NCBI GenBank assembly: GCA_007741555.1
Contig: CP036526.1
Span: 4,588,001 to 4,652,000 of the forward strand
Direction of reading: 5' to 3'
DNA: 64,000 nucleotides
Source of the DNA: Stieleria marina
GTDB lineage: Bacteria; Planctomycetota; Planctomycetia; Pirellulales; Pirellulaceae
Shown: piece by piece, positions 36,541 through 45,730 of the stretch
How the letters are laid out: every line of letters starts with the position of its first letter
How positions within the stretch are numbered: position 1 is the stretch's first letter
Notes under the pieces: generated by a model
Told to the model about the DNA's origin: nothing
What the model saw: only the letters and a program-made list of their open reading frames with translations
The model's database searches: none
Translations under genes and position numbers: made by a program

Positions 36541-36884
36541 GAAAGTTGTATTCCGCCAGAAAGATGCGTTTGAAAGCCCGCGTTAAATCAATGCTGACGG
36601 AGCATTGTAATCGCCTTTTCAAAATTCAACAGCGGACTTTGGGTTGATCCAACTTGGCATTTCGACACAAGACCTGAAAAACCGGTCAGGCGAAGGGCGG
36701 ACGTTCACAGCACCGTGCGGTTGGCCTTGTTCGCTGATGCGAACTGGCAGTTGATGGACGGCGGGTCTGTGCCGTTTAGGCCACTGGAGAAATGCATCTC
36801 TCGCGAAATGACCGACTCGCGAAATAACTTACTCGCAATATGCCCGTGGCTAGCGCCAGCGGCTGATGGGACCGCTGTCCTGTT
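36541..36884. other. Intergenic region, one small hairpin
   Basis: 344 bases between two minus-strand genes. CAATGCT-GACGG-AGCATTG forms a 7-bp hairpin at 36589-36607. No other structure or gene is visible; the aminotransferase 3' end and the promoter of the 36540 gene must lie here. Confidence 0.45.
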
Positions 36885-38162
36885 TTAGCTTGCCGACGTT
36901 GCTGCGGATTGGTTGAGGCATTTTCCGATCTGGCGAACCGCTTGGCGAAGACGATGTTCGTTTTCGACCAACGACATTCGCAGGAAGCCTTCGCCGGCGG
37001 CTCCGAAACCACTGCCTGGGCTGACCGCGACGTTGCCTTCTTCTAACAGACGCATCGCAAAATCCATCGTGCTCATTTCATTACAAAACGGCTCGGGAAC
37101 TTTGGCCCAAACAAACATGCCTGCTTTGGGCGGATCAACCGTCCAACCCAGACGTCGCAATCCGCGGACCAACACATCGCGGCGACCTTGATAGATCATC
37201 GACTGTTTTTCAACCGTTGCTTCGGTTTCGCGCAGTGCGACGATAGCTGCAATCTGAATCGCTTGGAACATGCCGTAGTCGTAATAGCCTTTGATTGTTC
37301 CCAGCCCACGAATCATTTCGGCGTTGCCGGCGCAAAAACCAACTCGCCATCCAGCCATGTTGTAGCCCTTGCTCATTGTCGTGAACTCGACGCCGACATC
37401 TTTAGCGCCCGGAGCCGACAAAAAGCTTGGTGGTTGGTAGCCATCAAACGCCACGTCGGCATAGGCAAAGTCATGGATGACCAAGAATCCATACTTCTTC
37501 GCAAGCCGGACGACTTCGACAAAAAACGAAGGTTCGATGACTGCCGACGAAGGATTGTGCGGATAGTTGACGATCAAAATTTTGGGCGACGGCGTCAGGT
37601 TTTCGCACGTGTAAGCCACGTTGCTCAGAAATTTGTCCGGATCCGCGACGTCCAACGCCACGACATTGCCTGACGCCAGAATGACACCGTACATATGAAC
37701 AGGAAAATACGGCGAAGGAATCATGGCGGTGTCGCCAGGTCCCATCAACGCCAGACACATGTGCGAAAAACCTTCCTTGCTGCCTAAGCAAGAAATGATC
37801 TCGGCATCCGGGTCCACTCGGACGCCATACTTGCGGTGATACTTACTAGCGACTTCACGCCGCAGATTGACGATGCCGTTGGATTTGCTGTAGCCGTGGT
37901 TGCCTTCGTCTTTGGCCGCATCGATCAATTTCTGCACGACGACGGGATCGGGCGGATCCGATGGATTGCCCATGCCCAGATCGATCACGTCATCACCGTC
38001 ACGACGCTTTTGATACAACGAATTGTTGATTCGCCCGAACATGTACGGCGGCAGTCGCTCGACTCTCGATGCAAATTTCACCTCGAATGGCTCCGGAGTT
38101 GGATCCGTCGTCGGTGGGGAAATGGAAGGGCCGTCGATGTCGAAAGGTTCGTTTGTATTCAT
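36885..38162 (-). CDS. Class I/II pyridoxal-phosphate aminotransferase (AlaC / LL-DAP-aminotransferase-like)
   Basis: The ATG at 38162 ([11 protein letters not shown]) was chosen; an upstream start at 38216 adds nothing conserved. The fold begins at [15 protein letters not shown], with [40 protein letters not shown] and the cofactor Lys in [15 protein letters not shown] (near residue 262). The C-terminal substrate Arg is in [14 protein letters not shown]. These features place it with AlaC (glutamate-pyruvate transaminase) and related enzymes that make alanine or act in Lys/Met pathways. Exact substrate unsure. The TTG-rich region downstream shows no partner. Confidence 0.9.
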   Translation of the reverse strand: MNTNEPFDIDGPSISPPTTDPTPEPFEVKFASRVERLPPYMFGRINNSLYQKRRDGDDVIDLGMGNPSDPPDPVVVQKLIDAAKDEGNHGYSKSNGIVNLRREVASKYHRKYGVRVDPDAEIISCLGSKEGFSHMCLALMGPGDTAMIPSPYFPVHMYGVILASGNVVALDVADPDKFLSNVAYTCENLTPSPKILIVNYPHNPSSAVIEPSFFVEVVRLAKKYGFLVIHDFAYADVAFDGYQPPSFLSAPGAKDVGVEFTTMSKGYNMAGWRVGFCAGNAEMIRGLGTIKGYYDYGMFQAIQIAAIVALRETEATVEKQSMIYQGRRDVLVRGLRRLGWTVDPPKAGMFVWAKVPEPFCNEMSTMDFAMRLLEEGNVAVSPGSGFGAAGEGFLRMSLVENEHRLRQAVRQIGKCLNQSAATSAS

Positions 38163-38327
38163 GATGAATTCGGTAGAGGAATTCGCTGAGGTCAAAGTTC
38201 GCGTGTTTTGCGTCACAGACGTCCTATTGTCGGATACCTGTGGAAAAAGCCCAGGGGTGATGCGCGTTGGGACCGGCTCGAATTTGTAGCTAGCTCGTCA
38301 GCTAAGTAAAAAAGCCGACCACTGAAG

Positions 38328-38358
38328 GAAAAAGCCCAGTCAGAAGCCTGACTGGGCT
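38328..38358 (-). terminator. Intrinsic terminator of the PPIase gene
   Basis: Arms AGCCCAGTCAG (38333-38343) and CTGACTGGGCT (38348-38358) are perfectly complementary over 11 bp with an AAGC loop. On the minus strand the hairpin is followed by five T (plus AAAAA at 38329-38333). A T-run also flanks the other side (38364-38368), so it may work in both directions. It lies 36 bases after the stop at 38394. Confidence 0.88.
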
Positions 38359-38393
38359 GGAGATTTTTGTCGATCGCAGTTGTAACGCGAAGG

Positions 38394-40235
38394 TTACTTT
38401 CGCTGCTGCCGGGAATCGCCAGCCTGGGCTACCCGCGGAGTCGCTTCGGGCTGCAGGTTCTTGGCCGCTTCGAGAAAGTTGTCGATTTCGGCTCGTGCCT
38501 TCAACGAATCGAATTTCTCAGCCATCGCTAGCGAGAGTTTCTTTTCGCGAAGGTCGCGGACCAATTCGCTTTGGACAGCCGCCATGTCTTTGACCACCGG
38601 TTCGGTGCGTCCCTGACATCGCATCACAATGTACTTGTCGCCCGTCGCGACGATCCCGCTCAGATCGCCAGCGTTCAAACCAAACACCTCGCGTTCGATC
38701 GCAGGCTGGCCGCCAAATTTGCGGACCGGCGGAACCTTCCCACGGTTGCTCGATGAAACGGGTTCGATACTGTACTGCTCCGCCAGCTGGCCAAAGAACT
38801 CTTCGGTCGGATTATCGCGAGCCATTTCCCAAACCTTTTGAGCCGTTCGCTGATCTGCCAAAACGCAAGCCAGAATCTCAACACGCGGTCCGTACGAAGA
38901 TTCGTATCCACGCTGCAGATCGTCCTTTGAAATTGTGATCTCATCTTCGACCAACTTCTTCAGTGCGACGCTGGGCCAGACTGAATCAGTTTCGTAAATT
39001 TCGGCGGTCGTGTTGCCGTCGCTCGTTACGTTCTGCATCCAAGAGACGAGGTCAGCTGAACCGTCACCGTTGACGATGCCCATGCTTTTGGCAGCACGCG
39101 AGATTTCGGCCGTGATGTCTTCGCGAGTGACTTTGATGTTCGACTTACGCATCGCTTGAGTCAGCAGTTTGCGATTGATCTCGCCTTGCAGCACATCGAC
39201 ACCATGTCGTTTCACGCATTCAGCACCGACGGCGCTCAGCGTGACTTGTTGACCGTTGATGACGGCTGCAACGCCGGGATACTGAGCCTGCAGCTTTTCG
39301 TCGCCAAGTACTTTTGTGACTTTGGCATCTTTTTGCAGCTGAGCAAACAATCGCGACGCGGCTCCTCGCATCTTCTGATCACGGATGCGATCTTTGATTT
39401 GTTCTTTAATCGCCGGTAGCGCGGTCGGCGGTGGCGTGCTAGCGGGGATTCGTCGGACGGCTTGCAAAACCAGGAATTGGTCGCCCATCGTGATGACCGG
39501 CGAGACTTCTTTGTCTTGCAATTCAAACACAGCATTTTCCAAAGCCGGGTCACCGGTGTGGCGACGAATCGGCGCCATCAATCCGCCAACGCTGGCGGTA
39601 GCTTCGTCCTTGCTGTACTTCTTTGCCAAACCCGAAAATTCATCCGGGTTGGCTGCAGCTTGCGCACGCAATGATTCAGCAGTGTCCTTGTTGGGTACCA
39701 CAATGACGCGGCACTTGACGGCTTCGCCAAACTGAGACAAGTACGCTTGGTTAAACTCTGCCTGAGTCGGTTCGACTTGGCCAGCGACTAGTTTGCGAAG
39801 TGCCAGCATGGGCCAAACGATTTCGCGGCTGTACTGAGCCGGAGTGATGTCGCGCTCCTCTTCCAACAACTGCATGTAGCTTTGGACATTGAGTCCGAAC
39901 TTGGCAGCCAGACGTTCGATCTCGCCGCGGACTTCGTCGTTGGTCACTTCGATGCCATTTTTTTGGCATGCTTGCAGGATCAAATGACGGTTGATCATGT
40001 TGTCCAGCACGTCGACGCCATAACGCATCAAGCTGGCGTCCGAAAGTGCTTTGCGTGTGATCGGTTCCGCATTAACGACGGCGACCACACTATTGGATTG
40101 ATCTTGTGCAGTAGCGTGACTGCACAACCAGCTACTGCCGATCAGCGAGAACACGGTAGCGATGACTAGTGGCAGGACTACAAATCGCTTGAGCAGCGCT
40201 AAGGTTGGCATCAAGCGGGCGGGTTGTAGTGGCAT
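38394..40235 (-). CDS. Secreted PpiC/SurA-like foldase with two parvulin modules
   Basis: The ATG at 40235 has AAAGGAG eight bases upstream and begins MPLQPARLMPTLALLKRF, a signal peptide or anchor ending near HATAQDQ; a GTG at 40244 overlaps that binding site and is not used. Two similar halves follow. Each has an N-terminal helical part (VVAVVNAEPITRKAL and VAAVINGQQVTLSAV; both with GVDVL...IN+..L) and a parvulin-like region (FSGLAKKYSKDEATASVGGLMAPI and FFGQLAEQYSIEPVSSSNRGKVPPV, then AVFELQDKEVSPVI and EVFGLNAGDLSGIV). It probably helps folding of exported or outer-membrane proteins in the periplasm. The terminator at 38328-38358 ends the transcript. Confidence 0.88.
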   Translation of the reverse strand: MPLQPARLMPTLALLKRFVVLPLVIATVFSLIGSSWLCSHATAQDQSNSVVAVVNAEPITRKALSDASLMRYGVDVLDNMINRHLILQACQKNGIEVTNDEVRGEIERLAAKFGLNVQSYMQLLEEERDITPAQYSREIVWPMLALRKLVAGQVEPTQAEFNQAYLSQFGEAVKCRVIVVPNKDTAESLRAQAAANPDEFSGLAKKYSKDEATASVGGLMAPIRRHTGDPALENAVFELQDKEVSPVITMGDQFLVLQAVRRIPASTPPPTALPAIKEQIKDRIRDQKMRGAASRLFAQLQKDAKVTKVLGDEKLQAQYPGVAAVINGQQVTLSAVGAECVKRHGVDVLQGEINRKLLTQAMRKSNIKVTREDITAEISRAAKSMGIVNGDGSADLVSWMQNVTSDGNTTAEIYETDSVWPSVALKKLVEDEITISKDDLQRGYESSYGPRVEILACVLADQRTAQKVWEMARDNPTEEFFGQLAEQYSIEPVSSSNRGKVPPVRKFGGQPAIEREVFGLNAGDLSGIVATGDKYIVMRCQGRTEPVVKDMAAVQSELVRDLREKKLSLAMAEKFDSLKARAEIDNFLEAAKNLQPEATPRVAQAGDSRQQRK

Positions 40236-40608
40236 CTCGGTCACTCCTTTGAACCGGGCACGAAACGTCTTGCGATTCTGCGTGGAAGATCAACATCCCT
40301 GACTTCCACATCGCCGTGATGGGCGGACCGTAGGAAAATGCCAAGTTTGACTCAAGTCGAATCGATGCTTGGCCGACACGTTTGATCAACTTTTGTTCGA
40401 TCACCGGTCTGCTTCACCCGTCAGGCTCGCCGCGACAGCAAGATTGCAAGCAAAAACATTTCGCGACATCGCTCCCGGTAGCTGCTTCAATGCTTTGTAA
40501 GAACTTCCATTCAAACCGAATCACGTCATCCGCCGAAACCCCCGACGCGACGTCTAAGTCCCTTACTGCAAACCACTTACCGGCTTTCGCGACAAAATCC
40601 TTTGCCGA
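40236..40608. other. Divergent intergenic region between the PPIase gene and csrA
   Basis: No convincing gene: frames at 40382-40660 (plus) and 40414-40647 (minus) lack a binding site and any motif. The PPIase promoter should be near 40260-40350. The csrA promoter candidate is described separately. Confidence 0.45.
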
Positions 40609-40625
40609 TTGGCACGCTGGATGCT
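40609..40625 (+). promoter_or_regulatory. Sigma-54-like promoter upstream of csrA
   Basis: TTGGCACGCTGGATGCT keeps the GG/GC pair with the required 10 bases between them; the -24 box TTGGCACG is complete and the -12 box is TGC(T) with one mismatch. Transcription would begin near 40636 and give a 77-base leader for csrA. Based on one site only. Confidence 0.5.
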
Positions 40626-40712
40626 TTACAGGTTCTCTCGTTGCCAAGTCACTTGCCTGACTCCGGCGACGACCTTTTCAAACACTCCAAACTTTAGGCG
40701 AAGGAAACTGCC

Positions 40713-41138
40713 ATGTTAGTTCTTACACGAAAACTTGACGAGCAAATCATGATCGGCAACGACATCAAAGTCACGCTGATCCGAGTGCGTGGAAACACAG
40801 TCCGTATCGGCATCGAAGCTCCCAAGGACATCCGCATCGTCCGCGGCGAACTGGAGCCGCTGGCTGAGGCAAACGACGAAGGCGAAGCTCTGCACGAACG
40901 CGAAATGGCGTTTGCCCATCCGCAACTGAGCAAACCGGCTGCCAAGCAACGGCCCGCCAACAAACGGACCAACAGCAAACCGAAAACGAAAACGCAGGCT
41001 CCCTCACGCATGCCCGAAACCGTCAGCCGCATCGCTGCGGAAGCGAACGCGGAAGTGTTTGTCGGCACGGTCAAAGCGTCCGGCGGTCAAGCTCAGATCA
41101 AACGAGCTCCCTTGGCAAACTTCGTGTCCGCTAGCTAG
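40713..41138 (+). CDS. csrA: Carbon storage regulator CsrA with long basic C-terminal extension
   Basis: Residues 1-60 are typical CsrA: MLVLTRKLDEQIMIGNDIKV, VRGNTVRIGIEAPKDIRIVRGEL. The RNA-binding residues (Leu4, Arg6 on strand 1; VRGEL on strand 5) are present. CsrA binds GGA motifs near ribosome binding sites and controls translation, motility and carbon use. Usual length is 60-75; here a 75-residue tail follows, Lys/Pro-rich (KQRPANKRTNSKPKTKTQ) and then less charged. The binding site AAGGA is 7 bases before the ATG and itself contains GGA, so autoregulation is plausible. Preceded by a sigma-54-like site. Confidence 0.95.
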   Translation: MLVLTRKLDEQIMIGNDIKVTLIRVRGNTVRIGIEAPKDIRIVRGELEPLAEANDEGEALHEREMAFAHPQLSKPAAKQRPANKRTNSKPKTKTQAPSRMPETVSRIAAEANAEVFVGTVKASGGQAQIKRAPLANFVSAS

Positions 41139-41192
41139 TTCACTGGCAGCTAGTTCACCACTGGCTCATTGGCAGCTGGCTACTGCTGGCTC
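41131..41192 (+). repeat. Short degenerate tandem repeats after csrA
   Basis: The segment repeats GGCAGCTAGTTCA/ CTGGC units several times (GCTAGTTCACTGGCAGCTAGTTCAC...CATTGGCAGCTGGCTAC). It starts at the csrA stop codon and fills the space to the convergent hydrolase gene. No terminator-like T-run. Confidence 0.5.
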
Positions 41193-41241
41193 GTCAAATC
41201 GCTCGCCAATCGACTCATCGACCGAGCAGTCGTCATGCGAT

Positions 41242-43296
41242 TTACCGCGTGAGCGTGACAGGAACCAAGCCTTCCGACGAGGGACCTTCGGAAGCTCCTT
41301 GCCCCCAATCATCAAGCCTGGTCGCAATACGATCTTGCGAATCGTACGCCTGCATGTGCTCCAGCAAAATTCGCCGCACTTCATAGATCGCTTTGCCCGT
41401 CATGTGGACGGAAGTGTGTTCAGAATCGACGATCAGTTCGCTTTCGACATCATCCATCTTGGCACTCGCGTACGCCACGATCCCGTCTCCGGGGCCGATC
41501 CGTCGCTGCAAGAAACTAGGGTCTTCGATCACACCGATGATGTTATGAAATTTGACGTCACGCGAATATTTTGCGCGTTGCATCACGGGAAAGATCGGTG
41601 ATTCGGGCGCGAGCGAATCGATTGCATTGGCAGTCGTTAGCAGCGAAGTATCTTTGAATAATCGCGGGTTGGCACGTGCCAAGCGATCGCCCGTGGACGT
41701 CGCCATCGTGGGCAATTTGATGATCTTTCGCGCCAGCCAACGAGTGTAGTCGTTGGCAAAATCACTGCCACGATGCGGCGTACCGATCGTGATGACTCGC
41801 TTGACGCTCTGATTGGGTTTAAAGAACAACGTGCTGACCAGTTTGTTGCGTTCAAACTCGGGGCCGCTCAGACGTTCGACCGGTTGATCGCTAACGATTT
41901 TCCAGAAATCGTCGCCGCTATCGATGGTTTGCATTCGGCTGACTAATCCGCCCATGCTGTGCCCAACCAAAACCATGTTGTCTACCGCGCGATGCCGGTG
42001 TCCCGGGTCGACGACGTTTCGCATGGCCAACAAATCGCCGCGAAGCTGGTTGGCACTGATCCAAAACGGCTGGCCAGAAGGATAGATGTAAAACCAAAAC
42101 TGATACCGTTCGCGAATTTCTGGAAAGCTGCGCAGATCATTGAACATGTCCATCCATGTCCGTGGACTGGACCACAAACCGTGGACCATCAACACGGGAA
42201 TCCGGTTGGGATCGTAGGGTTCCAACATAAAGAGACCGCGATCGTTCTGCGTTTCGGCAGGATTCAATAGACCTTCGGTTTCGATGTCTCGTTCGCGAAA
42301 ACGCGGGCTATCCAGCAGATAGGCCAAAGGCGTCGTCAAATCAGTTTCAAGCGGCACCCAGTGATCCGAAAGTTGAACTTGGTTCGATGTCAGCGGGTCA
42401 AAAAACTCCAGCACACACTGAGTCGAATTATCGACGCGTTTGTCTTTGGCATGTTCGCAGCGGATCATTGCCGTCACCGCATAACTCAGATCCGGCGGAT
42501 AGTACTTTTCGCGAGTGTCTTCGTCGTCCAATTGCCGACGGACAGCGATGAGCGGCACGCCCAGACCGTAGGTGGTGTGTTTGTTGCGAAGCGTTTCGAT
42601 CTCGTAGTCACTGACGAATTCGTAGCGATCAAACTCTTCCGGATCCCATTTGCCACGCATTTTGGTGTTGATCACAAATTCGCGATCGTTGGCTTGGATG
42701 CGATAAGTTTTGCCGGGCACCAACTTGTTGTCTTTGCAAAGCAATCGCAGGGCGTCTTCGAGTGATTCGTTGTACAAATCACAAACCGCTCGAAACTGAG
42801 GGTCATATCGGTTGCGGACCGGATCCAATTCGTCACTGAACAAGTAGTCATAGCTGCTGGTCAGTGCGAGCCCGTACTGATTCAGGGCATCGGCCGCGCG
42901 TCCGTCTTGTTCGGCCTTTTTGCCTTCGACGTAAGACAGTTCGATCAGAGCGTACATCAGCTCCGGATCGGGATTCTCGTCGACGACGTTGCGCATCTTG
43001 TCGACGCAGGTCCGGCAATCATCATCGTACTGCGCTTTCAGACCGTACCGACGCAGGGTCGACCAAGTCCGTTCACTAATCTGCGGACCGCTGCGGTTGA
43101 TCAACTGCAGCGTTTGCGTCAGCGGATTGTCGCGCACACTGCGAGTAGAAAGATAGCGAACCGAGCGACAGCCTGTGAAACCTACCAGGAAACACGACAG
43201 CACACCTGCAACGATGATGGCATGCATCCGCGGCGCTTGGCGTTTGAGCCCAAGCAATGCGGTGAAAGCGTCGTTACGATTTGCGGCAGGTATCAT
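41242..43296 (-). CDS. Lipoprotein-like alpha/beta-hydrolase (lipase/PGAP1-type)
   Basis: The start at 43296 is one of several; the ATG at residue 24 onward (MHAIIVAGVLSCFLVGFTGC) directly begins a signal with a lipobox-like GFTGC, so the mature protein may be a lipoprotein. Residues 60-330 are a helical, charged part without known domain. The hydrolase begins at PNRIPVLMVHGLWSSPRTWMDM; the nucleophile elbow is LVGHSMGGLVSRM (near residue 444). Further on, TIGTPHRGSDFAND and the catalytic His is probably in VDSEHTSVHM. This matches PGAP1/lipase-like serine hydrolases. Substrate probably a lipid ester. Convergent with csrA. Confidence 0.85.
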   Translation of the reverse strand: MIPAANRNDAFTALLGLKRQAPRMHAIIVAGVLSCFLVGFTGCRSVRYLSTRSVRDNPLTQTLQLINRSGPQISERTWSTLRRYGLKAQYDDDCRTCVDKMRNVVDENPDPELMYALIELSYVEGKKAEQDGRAADALNQYGLALTSSYDYLFSDELDPVRNRYDPQFRAVCDLYNESLEDALRLLCKDNKLVPGKTYRIQANDREFVINTKMRGKWDPEEFDRYEFVSDYEIETLRNKHTTYGLGVPLIAVRRQLDDEDTREKYYPPDLSYAVTAMIRCEHAKDKRVDNSTQCVLEFFDPLTSNQVQLSDHWVPLETDLTTPLAYLLDSPRFRERDIETEGLLNPAETQNDRGLFMLEPYDPNRIPVLMVHGLWSSPRTWMDMFNDLRSFPEIRERYQFWFYIYPSGQPFWISANQLRGDLLAMRNVVDPGHRHRAVDNMVLVGHSMGGLVSRMQTIDSGDDFWKIVSDQPVERLSGPEFERNKLVSTLFFKPNQSVKRVITIGTPHRGSDFANDYTRWLARKIIKLPTMATSTGDRLARANPRLFKDTSLLTTANAIDSLAPESPIFPVMQRAKYSRDVKFHNIIGVIEDPSFLQRRIGPGDGIVAYASAKMDDVESELIVDSEHTSVHMTGKAIYEVRRILLEHMQAYDSQDRIATRLDDWGQGASEGPSSEGLVPVTLTR

Positions 43297-43377
43297 GTCC
43301 CAGCGGCGTTTCCTGCTTTCCACAACGGCAACCAGAGCGCGCGTACGTGCGCGCAGTTTCTGCGGATCGTGCCGACG

Positions 43378-43524
43378 CTACGACGTGTCGGTGGTTGATG
43401 TCAACGTGTGTGTGCAAAAGTCGGCGATCAGTTCGTTGCCCGCCACATGGACAGCGCCTATCGTGACATTGAAGCCAAGACGAATTGCCGCTTCGATCGA
43501 CTTTTGGAAGTCATCGCAAGCCAT
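43378..43524 (-). CDS. Possible small protein (48 aa)
   Basis: ATG at 43524, MACDDFQKSIEAAIRLGFNV, with a balanced composition and a Cys near each end (positions 3 and 38). It lies upstream of the hydrolase gene on the same strand (81 bases). The binding site is weak, and there is no family evidence. It could be a real small cytosolic protein or a chance frame. Confidence 0.25.
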   Translation of the reverse strand: MACDDFQKSIEAAIRLGFNVTIGAVHVAGNELIADFCTHTLTSTTDTS

Positions 43525-43828
43525 GCAATTTCTATCGCGCCGGGATGCGCAGCGGCGGGAAACCGCGTGAAACACAATGACGCTTGATTGTTTTTGAAAA
43601 GACTTTCTCGTCATTATCCGAACGACCCAGCTGATCGCCTTGTCGGCGTTTGGGTCGCAACGGTCACGCGATCTTTCCCTGCTTAACGCCGCAACGGTTT
43701 TTTGACCAGGCACCTTTTGTGACCTATATTCCGTTGGCCGCCTGTTCTGGGTGTCATTTTGCGGCCACGCTTCTTTGTCGCCTCCCTCGGCATCGAAGTC
43801 CTCCCCTCGGCACTCAGTGGACGTTCGC

Positions 43829-45598
43829 ATGCTTCTCAATGCACGGGTAAATTTGCGCGCAACTTGTGGAACGGCATCACGCTCTTTGCGAGCCGCGATG
43901 ATCGCATCCAGCTTGTTCGCTGCTCAGCTGACATTTTCGACGGCGACGCTTTCGGCTCAAGAAAGCGGTGCGTATCAGGGCACCACACAAGTCCTGAAAC
44001 CGCTCGTGCCTGTCAAAGCCGACAAGCTTGCGACCGCTGATGCCCTTGCCGAAGCTGAAAACGCCGCCCTGGAAACTGGTTTTGCACTCGAAAGCCAATC
44101 GAACTGGGCCGAGGCCATCCAGCACTACGAAAAGCACTCGCGAGCCAATCCCGAAAGCAAGACTCTTTACCAGCGTCTGATCATCTGCCGGCTTCACTAT
44201 GATGTGAACCGCCGGTTCGTCGACAGCAGCTACAACGACTCGCTGAAAAAGCTCAGCCTGACACAGTCGCTGGATTTGTATTCCGAAATCCTGGCCAACC
44301 TGGAGACACACTATGTTGAACAGGTCGAATGGTCGCGGATCTTGCTGCACGGCACAGCGGCTTTGGAAGTTGCGTTGACCGAAGACAAATTCATCCAATC
44401 CACTTTGTCAGGCGCTGACCCGGCCGCGATCGAACGATTTCGCCAAGGCGTCCACCGTCGACTTTCCAACCGCAGTTCGCAAACGCGATTTGATGTTCGC
44501 GCCAGTGTGGCACACGTCGCCGACTTGGCTCAAAAAGAACTCGGGCTGTCGCCAACCGCGACCGTACTGGAGTACGTCAGCGGAGCCGTTTCGACCCTGG
44601 ACACGTACACTCGTTTGCTTTCGGGCGACCAGTTGAAAGAGATGTTCTCCAACATCGAAGGCAATTTCGTCGGCTTGGGCGTGGAATTGAAATCCGACGA
44701 CAACAGCTTGCAGATTCTATCCGTCATCCCCGGCGGACCGGCCGAAGAATCGGGCGTCAAAGCGGGTGACCGAATTGTGCGTGTTGAATCGTCGCGAACG
44801 ACCGTTGTCGATCCGGACTACGCAGCCGACTTGCTGCGGGGACCTGAGCACACTTATGTTTCGATCGGAGTCGTATCACCCAACGGACAAGAACGGGACA
44901 TGCGGATCCAACGACGCCGTGTCGATGTTCCTTGTGTCGAAAACGTTCGCTTCGTCGAACCGAATCAAAAAATCGGCTACCTGCGACTGACGAATTTCCA
45001 GAAAACGACAACCCGTGATATCGAACGAGCTCTGTGGGACTTGCAGCGACAAGGCATGCGATCGCTGGTGCTAGACGTTCGCGGCAACCCCGGCGGACTA
45101 CTGTCGGCAGCCGTCGAAGTCGCTGATCGATTCTTGGACAAAGGCCGCATCGTGACGACGCGAGGCCGCAATGCTCGTGAGAACTTTGACTATGTCGCCC
45201 ACCGGCCCAACACTTGGAACATCCCTCTGGCGGTCTTGATCGACAGTGACAGTGCGAGTGCCAGCGAGATTTTTGCTGGTGCGATTTCCGACACTGGCCG
45301 CGGAATCATCGTCGGCGAAACCAGCTACGGCAAAGGCAGCGTTCAGGGGATCTTTCGGATGCAGGCAGCCAACTTTGGACTGTGCCTGACCACTGCAAAG
45401 TTCTACTCGCCCAGCGGTCGCGAAATCAGCCGAAACGGTGTCGAGCCGAAGTTCCCCGTCGATTCGCCTGACTCGCCGTACATTGCTCTTCGACCAGACA
45501 ACACCGGTCACGTCGTCGAAGATCACGAGGACAATGTATTGCAAAAAGCAATCGAACAATTGGTGCAGCGAAGCCAAACGATCAGCCAACGACCGTAA
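43829..45598 (+). CDS. C-terminal processing protease (S41 family) with PDZ domain
   Basis: The ATG at 43829 gives a signal region ending near TLSAQ (AAMIASSLFAAQLTF hydrophobic core). After about 220 residues of helical TPR-like sequence (EAIQHYEKHSRANPESKTLY), a PDZ domain spans about 270-370 (GNFVGLGVELKSDDNSLQIL, GVKAGDRIVRVE). The S41 domain follows: YLRLTNFQKTTTRDIERAL, VLDVRGNPGGLLSAAVEVADRFL, then the catalytic Ser in DSDSASASEIFAG (near 478) and the Lys in GETSYGKGSVQG (near 501). Such proteases trim C-termini in the periplasm; Ctp enzymes often act on cell-wall hydrolases or lipoproteins. Its N-terminal TPR-like part is unusual compared with CtpA. Single-gene transcript, convergent with the ABC operon. 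Confidence 0.92.
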   Translation: MLLNARVNLRATCGTASRSLRAAMIASSLFAAQLTFSTATLSAQESGAYQGTTQVLKPLVPVKADKLATADALAEAENAALETGFALESQSNWAEAIQHYEKHSRANPESKTLYQRLIICRLHYDVNRRFVDSSYNDSLKKLSLTQSLDLYSEILANLETHYVEQVEWSRILLHGTAALEVALTEDKFIQSTLSGADPAAIERFRQGVHRRLSNRSSQTRFDVRASVAHVADLAQKELGLSPTATVLEYVSGAVSTLDTYTRLLSGDQLKEMFSNIEGNFVGLGVELKSDDNSLQILSVIPGGPAEESGVKAGDRIVRVESSRTTVVDPDYAADLLRGPEHTYVSIGVVSPNGQERDMRIQRRRVDVPCVENVRFVEPNQKIGYLRLTNFQKTTTRDIERALWDLQRQGMRSLVLDVRGNPGGLLSAAVEVADRFLDKGRIVTTRGRNARENFDYVAHRPNTWNIPLAVLIDSDSASASEIFAGAISDTGRGIIVGETSYGKGSVQGIFRMQAANFGLCLTTAKFYSPSGREISRNGVEPKFPVDSPDSPYIALRPDNTGHVVEDHEDNVLQKAIEQLVQRSQTISQRP

Positions 45599-45624
45599 TC
45601 GATTGCCGCACTGATGTTCTATCG

Positions 45625-45655
45625 GCTCACGGGTCAGGTAAGTGCCCCCGTGAGC
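45625..45655. terminator. Hairpin between convergent genes
   Basis: GCTCACGGG (45625-45633) and CCCGTGAGC (45647-45655) form a perfect 9-bp stem with a 13-base loop, between the stop of the S41 protease and the stop of the ABC ATPase gene. No T-run, so a bidirectional, weak terminator is likely. Confidence 0.55.
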
Positions 45656-45730
45656 TATCAGTAACCGTTCGCCCCAGACGCGTTGGGCAAAGAATCAATC
45701 CGGGCGACCTGCGTACTGCACTGAGCTTAC

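Noticed and set aside
43653-43665. 13-base word GGTCGCAACGGTC shared with 57373-57385
   Set aside because: Many shared 13-mers are expected by chance within 64 kb; the surrounding sequence does not align further.
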